Of a DNA stretch of 64,000 bases, positions 44,824 to 52,977 are shown one piece after another. Made by a program: the position numbers and the translations under genes. The notes beneath the pieces are model-generated. The model made no database searches, was not told where the DNA came from, and saw nothing but the letters and a program-made list of their open reading frames with translations. Position 1 is the stretch's first letter. Every line of letters starts with the position of its first letter. Source of the stretch: Chloroflexota bacterium (GTDB lineage: Bacteria > Chloroflexota > Dormibacteria > Dormibacterales > Dormibacteraceae); contig VBIW01000037.1 of NCBI GenBank assembly GCA_005880915.1, positions 168,239-232,238 of the forward strand, given 5' to 3'.

Positions 44824-45566
44824 GCCGGCGGTTCGGGGAAGAAGGCCGCGAGCTCTCGTACGGCACGTACCTCAAGGTGCCGGAGCTGCTCCAGCTGCAG
44901 CACCGGCTCAGCTCTGAGCACGATGAGCTTCTCTTCATCGTCGCGCACCAGGTCTACGAGCTTTGGTTCAAAGTCGTCCTGTTTGAGCTCGAGGCGGCTC
45001 GAGACCGAATCGACGCAGACGACGTTTTCTTCGCCCGTCACCACCTGCATCGCGTCTACGTCGTCGAGAAGCTTCTGGTCGAGCAGATCGAGGTCCTCGA
45101 GACGATGTCCCCGCAGGACTTTCTTGCATTCCGGTCCAAGCTCGCCCCTGCCAGCGGATTCCAGTCGGTCCAGTTTCGGGAGATCGAATTTCTCTCCGGT
45201 CTCAAGGAGCCGAGCTACGTCGCACGCCTCGAAGCGTCACTCGATGAGCTGAGCCGGCTGCGCCGCCGGCTCGATGAGCCGTCGCTTGATGACGCGTTCC
45301 GCGCCCTGATCAAGCGGCGAGGTGCTCCGTCGCTGGTCGAGATCTTCCGCGACCGGGAGCGATTTGGCGACCTGTTCGACCTCTGCGAGGGACTCCTGAA
45401 CCACGACGAGACATTCGCCCACTGGCGCTCGCGCCACGTCCTCATGGTCGAGCGCCAGATCGGGAGCAAGAGCGGCACCGGCGGGAGCAGCGGCGCCGAG
45501 TACCTCCGCTCGACGCTCGGCAAGCGGTTCTACCCCGAGCTCTGGGAAGTGCGTTCGCAGCTCTGA
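44820..45566 (+). CDS. kynA: Tryptophan 2,3-dioxygenase
   Basis: A 248-residue heme enzyme that opens tryptophan to N-formylkynurenine. It has LSYGTYLKVPELLQLQHRLS, HDELLFIVAHQVYELWFKVV, SPQDFLAFRSKLAPASGFQS, QFREIEFLSG, and HDETFAHWRSRHVLMVERQI with the proximal heme His. The C terminus GTGGSSGAEYLRSTLGKRF matches the substrate loop. The TTG start overlaps the purH stop by four bases, so it is translationally tied to the purine operon. No other kynurenine genes are in the window. Confidence 0.94.
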   Translation: MSRRFGEEGRELSYGTYLKVPELLQLQHRLSSEHDELLFIVAHQVYELWFKVVLFELEAARDRIDADDVFFARHHLHRVYVVEKLLVEQIEVLETMSPQDFLAFRSKLAPASGFQSVQFREIEFLSGLKEPSYVARLEASLDELSRLRRRLDEPSLDDAFRALIKRRGAPSLVEIFRDRERFGDLFDLCEGLLNHDETFAHWRSRHVLMVERQIGSKSGTGGSSGAEYLRSTLGKRFYPELWEVRSQL

Positions 45567-45616
45567 CCCAGGGAGCGGAAATTTGCGCTGCGACTCTCTA
45601 CAATCGCCCTACTTTC

Positions 45617-46039
45617 ATGCTCCAGGGCGGCCCCGGCCAGCTCTTGCCACCTGATCCAGACCGAGTAGCAGACCTTCGCTGGTTCGTCGTCTGCTTTTGC
45701 CTCGGACTTGTCGGGTTGATCGCTCTGATCCCCCCGCTCTTCGGGTTCCTGAGCTATCTAGGAGCCCTTGTCTTTCCCTTTGCCGCCCTGGCGGAGATCG
45801 GATTCGGAGTCGCGGCGGTGGTGGGCGGGGGAAGTTGGAGGCGTGCCTATCTGCTCGGCAACGTCGGTTTGGCCGCGGGCAACATAGTGATCTTGGTGGC
45901 CAGCTTGATGATGATCGTCGTGCAGCAGGGTTGGCAGCCCAACCCCGACGCGTGGCGGCCGCTGTACTTTGGGGTCGTGATGATGGGACTCGCGGGTGGG
46001 ATCACGTGGGGAATGCTGCTGCGGCCAAGACAGCGCTGA
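45617..46039 (+). CDS. Small multi-pass membrane protein
   Basis: A 140-residue protein of unknown family with four hydrophobic segments (WFVVCFCLGLVGLIALIPPL, FPFAALAEIGFGVAAVVGG, LLGNVGLAAGNIVILVASLM, LYFGVVMMGLAGGITWGMLL). The N terminus is Pro/Gly-rich. TACAAT lies 12 bases before the ATG with no ribosome site, so a near-leaderless mRNA is possible. The next small gene starts five bases after its stop. Confidence 0.6.
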   Translation: MLQGGPGQLLPPDPDRVADLRWFVVCFCLGLVGLIALIPPLFGFLSYLGALVFPFAALAEIGFGVAAVVGGGSWRRAYLLGNVGLAAGNIVILVASLMMIVVQQGWQPNPDAWRPLYFGVVMMGLAGGITWGMLLRPRQR

Positions 46040-46043
46040 ACAT

Positions 46044-46235
46044 ATGAACGAGCGACACGCAGACTCGTTCCCTGGGGAAAGGCCGGAACACCACATGCAG
46101 AAGACGCGCGTGGAGAGCCCGCGCGTCACATGTGGGTCGTGCAGGAAGTTCGACGGCACCGCGTGGTGCCGTCACTGGAACTTCCACACCACGGCGGAAT
46201 CCCCGCCGTGCCGTTTCTACTCGAAGCGGCCTTAG
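46044..46235 (+). CDS. Cysteine-rich mini-protein
   Basis: A 63-residue protein with the spacing CGSCRKFDGTAWC then CRFY, plus several His residues, suggesting one bound metal (CxxC...C...C). Unknown family. ATG at 46044, just after the membrane protein; the stop shares TTAG with the convergent MFS gene. That neat fit on both sides argues the gene is real. Confidence 0.5.
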   Translation: MNERHADSFPGERPEHHMQKTRVESPRVTCGSCRKFDGTAWCRHWNFHTTAESPPCRFYSKRP

Positions 46236-47686
46236 GCCGCCTCGACCTCGGTCGATTCGCGCTCGTTCAGGGACATCTCCGTCCTGCGCGCAGCGGATGG
46301 GCGGAGCACAGTGAACACGATGCCCAGGCCGGCCGCGACGCACGCTGCCGCCAGCACGTAGGCGAGCTGGTATCCGCCCGCCACCGCCGTCAGGACCGGT
46401 GTTCCCTGGGCGACGAGGCTATTCGTGTAGCCGGTCGAGATCGCGGCCATCGCCGCGAGGCCGAGTGACGCGCCAACCTGCATGGTCACGTTGCTGATGC
46501 CCGAAGCCAGTCCCGAGTCGGCGATCGGCACATCCGCCATCGTGATGGTGAGAAGGGGCAGGAACGACATCCCTCCTCCCGCCCCGAGCAGGACGTAAGC
46601 GGTCAGCAGCCAGGGCGCGTAGGTCACGCCCGGCCCGCCGCTCGCAAGCAACGCGAGCGCCGCGATGATGGTCAAAAGGCCCACTGCGAGGAGGCTGCGC
46701 GGCCCGACCCGACTCATCAGCCTGGCGGCCACGCCGCTCGACATCACGCCGATCATCAGGGTGGTGGGCAGGAACGCGAGGCCGGTCTCGAACGCGTTGT
46801 AGCCGCGGACGTGCTGCAGGTAGAGCGCGCCCATGAAGAAGTTCGTCGACAGCCCTGTGAACAGCAGCGCTCGCGCCGCGCTAGCGCCCACCAGCGATCG
46901 GATGCCGAGCACGCGGAGCGGCATGAGAGGGTTCGCGAGGCGTGACTCGAGCGCAAGGAACACGCCGACAAGGGCGATGGCCGCGCCGCCGAAGCCGAGC
47001 GTGTGGATAGAGGTCCAGCCCTGGCTGGCGGCCGTCACGATCGCGTAGACGCCGAGCATCAGGCCCGATGTGATCAAGATCGCCCCGGGCACGTCGACTC
47101 CTCGGCTCAGACCGGGACCCTCGTTCTCCTCGATGAGCCAGGCGCCGAGGACCAGGGTGGCCACACCGATCGGCAGGTTGATGAAGAAGATCCAGTGCCA
47201 GGTCAGCCACTGCGTGATGAACCCGCCCGCCAGCAGCCCGAGCGAGCCCCCGCCGGCGATGACGAGCGTGAAGACACTCATGGCCTGGGCGCGCTCAGCC
47301 GGGCGCTGGAACTCGGTGACGATGATCGCGATGATCACGCCGGCCGAGATCGAGGCGCCGAGCCCCTGCAAGAAGCGGCCGATGATGAGGTGGTCGGGGC
47401 CCTGGGCGAACCCGCTGCCGACCGATGCGATCGTGAACAGGAAAACCCCTGCCAGGAAGACCTTCCGACGGCCGATCAGGTCGCCGACGCGGCCCGCGAG
47501 CATCAGGAAGCCTCCGTAGCCGATCAGGTACGCATTGACAACCCAGGTCAGGTTGGCCTCGTTGAAGCCGAGGTCGACCTGGATCGAGGGCAGGGCGACG
47601 TTGACGATCGTCGAGTCGAGCATGATCATGAGCTGCCCGAAGCAGACCACGACCAGGGCCATCCACCTTCTGAGATCCGAATTCAT
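46232..47686 (-). CDS. MFS multidrug exporter (DHA2/EmrB-QacA family)
   Basis: A 484-residue transporter with about 14 transmembrane segments. It shows the DHA2 start LDSTIVNVALPSIQVDLGF, motif A in GRVGDLIGRRKVFLAGVFLF, and motif C-like IAGGGSLGLLAGGFITQWLT. It probably exports drugs or organic cations by proton antiport. ATG at 47686 has GGAGAGG just upstream; the seven codons before it are not needed. Divergent from a MarR-type regulator, the usual control pairing. Confidence 0.88.
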   Translation of the reverse strand: MNSDLRRWMALVVVCFGQLMIMLDSTIVNVALPSIQVDLGFNEANLTWVVNAYLIGYGGFLMLAGRVGDLIGRRKVFLAGVFLFTIASVGSGFAQGPDHLIIGRFLQGLGASISAGVIIAIIVTEFQRPAERAQAMSVFTLVIAGGGSLGLLAGGFITQWLTWHWIFFINLPIGVATLVLGAWLIEENEGPGLSRGVDVPGAILITSGLMLGVYAIVTAASQGWTSIHTLGFGGAAIALVGVFLALESRLANPLMPLRVLGIRSLVGASAARALLFTGLSTNFFMGALYLQHVRGYNAFETGLAFLPTTLMIGVMSSGVAARLMSRVGPRSLLAVGLLTIIAALALLASGGPGVTYAPWLLTAYVLLGAGGGMSFLPLLTITMADVPIADSGLASGISNVTMQVGASLGLAAMAAISTGYTNSLVAQGTPVLTAVAGGYQLAYVLAAACVAAGLGIVFTVLRPSAARRTEMSLNERESTEVEAA

Positions 47687-47753
47687 AATGCCTCTCCAGA
47701 TAATCACGACTGCGGGATGACCACTATAACAGGATGATGATGGTCCTTATTGC

Positions 47754-47766
47754 ATGGATTATCCAT
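47754..47766. promoter_or_regulatory. Candidate MarR operator
   Basis: The 13-base palindrome ATGGAT-T-ATCCAT lies in the 115-base AT-rich gap between the MFS exporter and the marR-type gene. A second, looser pair GACCA...TGGTC lies between it and the exporter. Position and form fit a MarR-family binding site. Confidence 0.45.
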
Positions 47767-47801
47767 AGAGTGGGCATAGTTAAGATCTGGTGATAACATC
47801 A

Positions 47802-48257
47802 ATGGATATGAAGACGGACAAACCTCGGTCGGAACCGGGGCTTGTCTCGTTGCTGACCCAGCTCCAGAAGGCGCTGCACCGCCGTTCGAGCGAGGAGCTC
47901 CTCGGCATGCGACTCAAGCCCTACATGGCGCTCGGCTACATCCGAGACCACCCGGGCGTGACCCAGCAGGAGCTCGAAAACGTCTTGTTCATGGACGCAA
48001 ACAGCGTGGTCTTGATCCTCAACGAGCTGGAAGCAGCCCAGTTCTCGATCCGGCGGCGCGACCCGCAGGACCGGCGCAGGCACATCGTCGAGATGACCCC
48101 AGCAGGCCGGCGGGCTATCGAGCGAGCGGACCAGGCGCGCGAGAGCCTCGAGGACGAGGTGCTGGCGCCGCTGTCAGCGGACGAGCGCAAGACCCTGCGC
48201 GGACTCGTGGAGCGAGTCTTGGACAGCCTCCTGGCGGTCCCCGCGACCAAGGCCTAG
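47802..48257 (+). CDS. MarR-family transcriptional regulator
   Basis: A 151-residue winged-helix protein with YIRDHPGVTQQELENVLFMD, ANSVVLILNELEAAQFSIRR and the wing DPQDRRRHIVEMTPAGRRAI. It probably represses the divergent exporter gene and responds to its substrates. Several start codons lie close together (GTG 47790, ATG 47802, ATG 47808); the middle one is listed. Confidence 0.88.
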   Translation: MDMKTDKPRSEPGLVSLLTQLQKALHRRSSEELLGMRLKPYMALGYIRDHPGVTQQELENVLFMDANSVVLILNELEAAQFSIRRRDPQDRRRHIVEMTPAGRRAIERADQARESLEDEVLAPLSADERKTLRGLVERVLDSLLAVPATKA

Positions 48258-48276
48258 ACCCCGGCGGGGTCGCCTC

Positions 48277-49440
48277 TTAGTTGAGGCGCTCCAGGATCAT
48301 GGCCATGCCCTGGCCGCCGCCCACGCACATCGTCTCCAGGCCGAAGGTCTTGTCCTTCTCACGCAGGCCGTTGAGCAGCGTGCAGAGGATGCGCGCACCG
48401 GTCATGCCGAAAGGATGGCCGAGCGCGATGGCGCCGCCGTGCGGGTTCAGCTTGTCGCTGAACGGGTCGACGCCAATGCCGAGCGCCGCCGGGATGACCT
48501 GTGCGGCGAACGCCTCGTTGATCTCGACGATGTCCACGTCGGCGATCGTCATCTTGGCCCGCTTGAGAGCCTGCTTCGAGGCGTCGATCGGGCCGAGCCC
48601 CATGAACTCGGGCTCGAGCGCCGACAGCCCTGTCGAGATCACCCGCGCGATCGGCTTGATGTCCAGCTCCTTCGCCCGGCGGTCGGACATGACGACCACC
48701 GCCGCGGCGCCGTCGTTAAGCGGGCATGAGTTGCCGGCTGTGACGGTCCCGTCCTCTCGGAATGCCGGCTTCAAGGCGGCGAGCACCTCCATGGTCGTGC
48801 CCTGCCTCGGTCCATCGTCCTTGGTGAAAGTCTGTCCGCTGGGCAGCGGGACCGGGATGATCTCGCGGTCGAAAAATCCGTCGTCCCGTGCTTTCACCGC
48901 AGCGGCCTGGCTTTTGACCGCGTAGCGGTCCTGTTCTTCGCGGCTGATCTTCTCTCTCTTCGCCACGTTTTCTGCCGTCTGGCCCATGGCGATGTAGATG
49001 TCGGGGTACTCGTCGGCGTTGCCGGGCACCAGCCGGGGGTTGTATGTATCGGGCGCATCTGGATACCCGCTGCCGTAGCGGGAGACGCACTCGACCCCGA
49101 CCGACAGGAACACATCGCCCTCGCCGGCCTCGATCGCGTGTGCCGCCATCCGCGTGGTCATCAGCGATGACGAGCAGTACCGGTTGACCGTGACGCCTGG
49201 AACGTCGAGCCTGGCAAGGATCGACACGACCCGCCCGATGTTGTGGCCCTGCTCACCGCCGGGCAGCCCGCACCCGCAGATCAGGTCTTCGATCTGTGTC
49301 GGGTCGAGCTCTGGGACCTTGTCGAGGACCTTGTTCACGACGTGCGCCGCGAGGTCATCCGGCCGGACGTCGACGAGGGACCCTTTGCGCGCCCTCCCTA
49401 TCGGGGAGCGGCCATACGCCACGATCACTGCTTCGGTCAT
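48277..49440 (-). CDS. Acetyl-CoA C-acyltransferase (thiolase)
   Basis: A 387-residue thiolase. The nucleophile Cys lies in VTVNRYCSSSLMTTRMAAHA. NEAFAAQVIPAALGI, GGAIALGHPFGMTGARIL and the second active Cys in METMCVGGGQGMAM (seen as LETMCVGGGQGMAM) complete the site. It acts in beta-oxidation or acetoacetyl-CoA formation; with the phaR/phasin genes a polyester link is possible but not shown. ATG start; TATAAA on the minus strand ends six bases before it. Divergent from the APH(6)-like gene 26 bases away. Confidence 0.92.
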   Translation of the reverse strand: MTEAVIVAYGRSPIGRARKGSLVDVRPDDLAAHVVNKVLDKVPELDPTQIEDLICGCGLPGGEQGHNIGRVVSILARLDVPGVTVNRYCSSSLMTTRMAAHAIEAGEGDVFLSVGVECVSRYGSGYPDAPDTYNPRLVPGNADEYPDIYIAMGQTAENVAKREKISREEQDRYAVKSQAAAVKARDDGFFDREIIPVPLPSGQTFTKDDGPRQGTTMEVLAALKPAFREDGTVTAGNSCPLNDGAAAVVVMSDRRAKELDIKPIARVISTGLSALEPEFMGLGPIDASKQALKRAKMTIADVDIVEINEAFAAQVIPAALGIGVDPFSDKLNPHGGAIALGHPFGMTGARILCTLLNGLREKDKTFGLETMCVGGGQGMAMILERLN

Positions 49441-49466
49441 GTGACGTTTATACGCTGGTCACGAAC

Positions 49467-50342
49467 GTGAGTGGCTTTACCGGAGACATCCCCGCAGGCC
49501 TCGACTGGTTGAAGGATTCTGAGTCGGGGCGCGCGTGGCTTGCGGCCCTGCCCCAGACGGTGGTCGAATGCGCCGCCCACTGGCGCCTGCGCCTGAGCGC
49601 GCCCTATCCCTACGCGTTCACCTCGCTGGCGGTCCCGGCCCACCGGGAGGACGGGAGTGATGTTGTGCTCAAGGTTGTCTTCATCGACCGCGAAACCGAG
49701 CACGAGGCCGACGCCCTCAGACGTTGGGATGGCGACGGGGCGATCCGATTGCTCGACGAGCTGCCGAGCCCAGGTGCGCTTCTTCTGGAGCGCTGTGTGC
49801 CCGGCGCGCCACTCTCCAGCGCCGGAGCCGACGTGGCGATGGACGTGCTGGAGGGTCTGCTGCCGCGGTTGTGGAAGCCAGCGACACCACCGTTCCGATC
49901 CCTGACGTCAGAGGCGGCGAGGTGGGCTGGCGGCATGCGGGCGCGCTGGGACGAGGCCGGCCGGCCCTTTTCCCAGCGACTGCTTGACGCGACTCTGGAC
50001 GCACTCGATGCGCTGCCTCCGACACAGGGCGAGCAGGTGCTCCTCCACCAGGACCTGCACGCCGCCAACGTCCTCGCGGCGCAGCGCGAGCCGTGGCTCG
50101 CTATCGACCCCAAACCGCTTGTGGGCGAGCGGGAGTTTGGGCTCGCACCGATCATCCGCTCCTCCGAGCTCGGGCACGGCCGCCGTGATGTCATTCGGCG
50201 ACTCGACTACCTCACCGCAACTCTTGGGCTCGACCGCGACAGGGCCCGCCTATGGTGTCTCGCGCAGACGGTGGCCTGGTCGATCGGCACCGACCAGCTT
50301 CAGCGAAACGTCGAGATCGCTGAGTGGCTGTTGGAGGGTTAG
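49467..50342 (+). CDS. APH(6)/hydroxyurea-kinase-like phosphotransferase
   Basis: A 291-residue protein of the streptomycin 6-kinase family. It has VVLKVVFIDRETEHEADALR (nucleotide-binding Lys), LLLERCVPGAPL, the catalytic HQDLHAANVLAAQREPWLAI and DPKPLVGEREFGLAPIIR. Family members phosphorylate streptomycin or related antibiotics, but many are uncharacterised. GTG start at 49467, with TATACG 12 bases upstream and no Shine-Dalgarno. The stop shares four bases with the convergent small membrane gene. Confidence 0.85.
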   Translation: MSGFTGDIPAGLDWLKDSESGRAWLAALPQTVVECAAHWRLRLSAPYPYAFTSLAVPAHREDGSDVVLKVVFIDRETEHEADALRRWDGDGAIRLLDELPSPGALLLERCVPGAPLSSAGADVAMDVLEGLLPRLWKPATPPFRSLTSEAARWAGGMRARWDEAGRPFSQRLLDATLDALDALPPTQGEQVLLHQDLHAANVLAAQREPWLAIDPKPLVGEREFGLAPIIRSSELGHGRRDVIRRLDYLTATLGLDRDRARLWCLAQTVAWSIGTDQLQRNVEIAEWLLEG

Positions 50343-50638
50343 CGATACCTCGCGGCGAGCGAGTAGACGTAAAAGCCAACCAGGAGCAGTCCGGCCACTG
50401 CGAAAGCAATCAGCGGGTTGACGCCAATCGAAGCCAGGAACACGACGAGCAGGACCAGGCACGGAAGATAGAGGTACCCGGCCATCTCCAGCTGCCTGAT
50501 GCCGAACAGGCGGTGACGCCGGCCTTCGAGGACCAGCTCGCGCGGCAATCGCTCGTTCGTGTCGAGGGGGTGAAAGATCGAATACATGCTCCGGCGCTCG
50601 AGGCTTCGGAGGTCCCTCGACTCGGTTTGGCGTCCCAT
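50339..50638 (-). CDS. Small membrane protein
   Basis: A 99-residue protein. A charged first half (LRSLERRSMYSIFHPLDTNE) is followed by two hydrophobic segments (MAGYLYLPCLVLLVVFLASI and LIAFAVAGLLLVGFYVYSLA). Unknown family. It lies 31 bases downstream of the ABC permease on the same strand, possibly co-transcribed. Confidence 0.6.
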   Translation of the reverse strand: MGRQTESRDLRSLERRSMYSIFHPLDTNERLPRELVLEGRRHRLFGIRQLEMAGYLYLPCLVLLVVFLASIGVNPLIAFAVAGLLLVGFYVYSLAARYR

Positions 50639-50669
50639 CGCTGACTATCAGTCTGCCACCACAGGTGGG

Positions 50670-51806
50670 TTATGAGCGGACCAAAAGCGCCTCGCGCGTG
50701 AACAGCCGGAGCGCCGCATAGAAGCACAGGGCGCCGGTCAAGACCAGGCTGGCCGAGGTCACGACGAGCGAGCTCCAGGCGACGGCGTCGTGGGTGATCG
50801 CGTCTCGAAGCACCAGCACCGCGTTGAGGATCGGTATCAGGTAATAGGCGACGTTCGGGTTGAAGTCTGGGATGAACAGGACGATCGAAGCCGGAAAGAT
50901 CGTGATGAAGTAGAGCGGCGTGGCATACGCCTGGCCCTGGCGGAAGTTGCGCGCGAGCGTGCCGAGCGCGATGGTGAGGCAGCTGAATGACCCGGCCAGC
51001 AGCACGGCGAGCCAAACCATCACCATGGCGGCAAGCGGGGTGAGTGCGACGTTGAAGTCTCCATTGCGCGCACCGCCAAACGAGATCTGGCTCAGCGCGA
51101 TCAGCATCGAGACGATGGCGGCCAGCGCGGCGGTGAGGCTGATCGCGGTGACGGCAAGGATCTTGCCGATCAGCAAGTGGCTGCGCGGCGCCGGCGTCAG
51201 GAGGAGGCTCTCCAGCGTCTTGCGCTCCCGCTCTCCGGCCGACGTGTCGAGAGCTGCCGACAGCCCGCCGGTCAGGCTCATCGTGATCAGGATGTAGGGC
51301 AAGAAGAAGCTCAAGAACGAGTTGCCCGCGGCTCGGGTCGGTGAGCTGAGCGGATGCACCGTGACCGGCAGCGGATTGAGCACCGATGGGTCAACGCCTT
51401 TTTGCTGCAGCGTGGCGGCGATCTTCGCAGCGTCGTAGCGGCTGACTATGGTCTGCAGTCTCACGTCGGCGATCTGGGCGCTCTGCCGGGTGGGGTCGTA
51501 GTACTCATCGATTCCTGACGAGGTGAATGCGACGCCGACGTCCACCTGCTGCTTGGCCGCCGTCGCCGGGTCGTCCACTTGCTCGAGCTTCAGACCTGTG
51601 GAGTTGAACAGGATGTCCAGCCCGGCGGGGATGTCGCCAGTGTAGCCGACGGTGTAGGTCTGCGAGGCAGTCTTGGTCGAGACCTGCGAGATGACAAAGA
51701 GGACGACCGGCGTGGCGAGCGTGGCAAGCCCGATCGCCATCAGGGTGCGCCGGTCGCGAAGGATCTCGCGGATCTCCTTCATGAAGACAATTCCCACCGA
51801 GGTCAT
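50670..51806 (-). CDS. ABC-2 type transporter permease (NatB-like)
   Basis: A 378-residue membrane protein. It has an N-terminal anchor (IREILRDRRTLMAIGLATLA), a large outer loop of about 150 residues, then five hydrophobic segments. The family mark TSAGERERKTLESLLLTPAP follows the first of these. It resembles NatB-type sodium or drug exporters. The ATG overlaps the ATPase stop by four bases; the upstream extension is not part of it. Confidence 0.88.
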   Translation of the reverse strand: MTSVGIVFMKEIREILRDRRTLMAIGLATLATPVVLFVISQVSTKTASQTYTVGYTGDIPAGLDILFNSTGLKLEQVDDPATAAKQQVDVGVAFTSSGIDEYYDPTRQSAQIADVRLQTIVSRYDAAKIAATLQQKGVDPSVLNPLPVTVHPLSSPTRAAGNSFLSFFLPYILITMSLTGGLSAALDTSAGERERKTLESLLLTPAPRSHLLIGKILAVTAISLTAALAAIVSMLIALSQISFGGARNGDFNVALTPLAAMVMVWLAVLLAGSFSCLTIALGTLARNFRQGQAYATPLYFITIFPASIVLFIPDFNPNVAYYLIPILNAVLVLRDAITHDAVAWSSLVVTSASLVLTGALCFYAALRLFTREALLVRS

Positions 51807-52531
51807 CGCGCGGCCTCCACCAGAGAGAGGAACGAGTCTTCGAGGTCTTGATATCCCCCTCGCACCTCGGCCGTGGTGCCGCTCGCGACGACGCGGCCCT
51901 GGTGGATGATCGTCACGCGGTCGCACAGCCGCTCAGCGTCGTGGAGCACGTGCGTGGAGAAGATGACGCACTTACCTCGACCCTTCGCCTCGACCATGAA
52001 CTGGCGGATCTCTCGCGACGCCAGCACGTCCAGGTTGGAGGTCGGCTCGTCGAACATGAGGACCGGCGGGTCGTGCACGATGGCGCGCGCAATCGCGACC
52101 TTCTGCTTCTGTCCCGAGGACAGGCTCTCAGCGCGCTGGCGCGCGTAGTCGCGCATGTCCAGCCGGTCGAGCACGGCGTCCACTCGTCGATCGATATCGC
52201 CATCGGCCACGCCGCTCAGCTCCGCGAAGTACGCGATGTTCTCCCGAGCGGTCAGCCGTGGATAGACACCGATCTCGGCGGTGACGACGCCGACCCGGCG
52301 CCGCACTTCTCGCGGCACGAGGCGTGTGTCGAAGCCGAGGACCTCGACCGATCCGGCATCCGGTGCGAGCAGCGTGCAGATGACGCGCAGCGTGGTGGTC
52401 TTGCCGGCGCCGTTCGGCCCGAGCAGGCCGAAGATCTCGCCAGATCGAGCCTCGAACGAGATGCCGCGCAGCACCGTGTTCGACCCGAGTGTCTTCTCCA
52501 GGCGATCGACCTTGACCGCCGATTCGGTCAC
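51803..52531 (-). CDS. ABC transporter ATP-binding protein (NatA-like)
   Basis: A 242-residue ATPase with Walker A GPNGAGKTTTL, the signature LSSGQKQKVAIARAIVHDP, Walker B VLMFDEPTSNLD and the switch His in FSTHVLHDAERL. It energises the ABC-2 permease encoded next. The GTG start overlaps the stop of the zinc-finger/basic-tail gene, so the three genes form one operon. Confidence 0.93.
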   Translation of the reverse strand: MTESAVKVDRLEKTLGSNTVLRGISFEARSGEIFGLLGPNGAGKTTTLRVICTLLAPDAGSVEVLGFDTRLVPREVRRRVGVVTAEIGVYPRLTARENIAYFAELSGVADGDIDRRVDAVLDRLDMRDYARQRAESLSSGQKQKVAIARAIVHDPPVLMFDEPTSNLDVLASREIRQFMVEAKGRGKCVIFSTHVLHDAERLCDRVTIIHQGRVVASGTTAEVRGGYQDLEDSFLSLVEAAR

Positions 52532-52899
52532 TTTTTCTTGGTGACTTTCCTCGTTGCGGTCGACGTCGGCTTGGCGGGCTTGGCGGCTTTGGCGGCAGGT
52601 TTCGCGGTTCTCTTGGCGGGAGCGCGCTTGGCTGGGGCCCGCCTGGGTTTGGGCGCCGCCACCGCGGGAGCCTGCTCGGCCACAGCCTCAACCTCGGCGG
52701 CTTTTTCGGCCGCCGCCGGCTCAGCCTGCGCCACGCCGATCGAGCTCGAGAGCGTGCGGTGGCAGGTCTCACAGGTCACGATCGTGCGCACCAGGGTGCC
52801 GAGGTGGTGGTCCTCGCGCCTCAGGTTTCGAGTGCGGTTGCAGAAGGAGCAGTAGCCAACTTCGGTCGTGACCTCGACGTGACCGGGTCGCTTGTTCAT
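52528..52899 (-). CDS. Zinc-finger protein with histone H1-like Lys/Ala/Pro tail
   Basis: A 123-residue protein. Residues 1-55 have two CxxC pairs (YCSFCNRTRN and VTCETCHRTL), probably one zinc site. The rest is low-complexity: an Ala/Glu stretch (AEPAAAEKAAEVEAVAEQA) then a basic KPRRAPAKRAPAKRTAKP tail ending VTKKK, as in bacterial H1-like DNA-binding proteins. Unknown family; nucleic acid binding is likely. ATG start, divergent from pyrB, and overlapping the ABC ATPase start by four bases. Confidence 0.65.
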   Translation of the reverse strand: MNKRPGHVEVTTEVGYCSFCNRTRNLRREDHHLGTLVRTIVTCETCHRTLSSSIGVAQAEPAAAEKAAEVEAVAEQAPAVAAPKPRRAPAKRAPAKRTAKPAAKAAKPAKPTSTATRKVTKKK

Positions 52900-52934
52900 C
52901 GTCTGACTAAGTTAAACTCTCCAGAGCTTCGGGA

Positions 52935-52970
52935 TCCTTTAAGTCCGGTCCTGAGAGACCGGGAAGGAGG
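52935..52970 (+). promoter_or_regulatory. PyrR-type RNA element sequestering the pyrB ribosome site
   Basis: The inner stem CCGGTC (52945-52950) / GACCGG (52957-52962) encloses the loop CTGAGA. The outer stem TCCTT (52935-52939) / AAGGA (52964-52968) pairs with the Shine-Dalgarno AAGGAGG, which sits seven bases before the pyrB GTG. The TTTAA...GTCC..GAGAGAC..AAGGA order resembles PyrR-binding RNAs of Bacillus and mycobacteria. PyrR is encoded by the next gene but one position away (directly after pyrB). Binding should hide the ribosome site when UMP is plentiful. Confidence 0.75.
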
Positions 52971-52977
52971 TTTTTTC

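Noticed and set aside
45583..45604. Full -35/-10 promoter before the small membrane gene
   Set aside because: TACAAT is acceptable as a -10, but no -35 is found at normal spacing.
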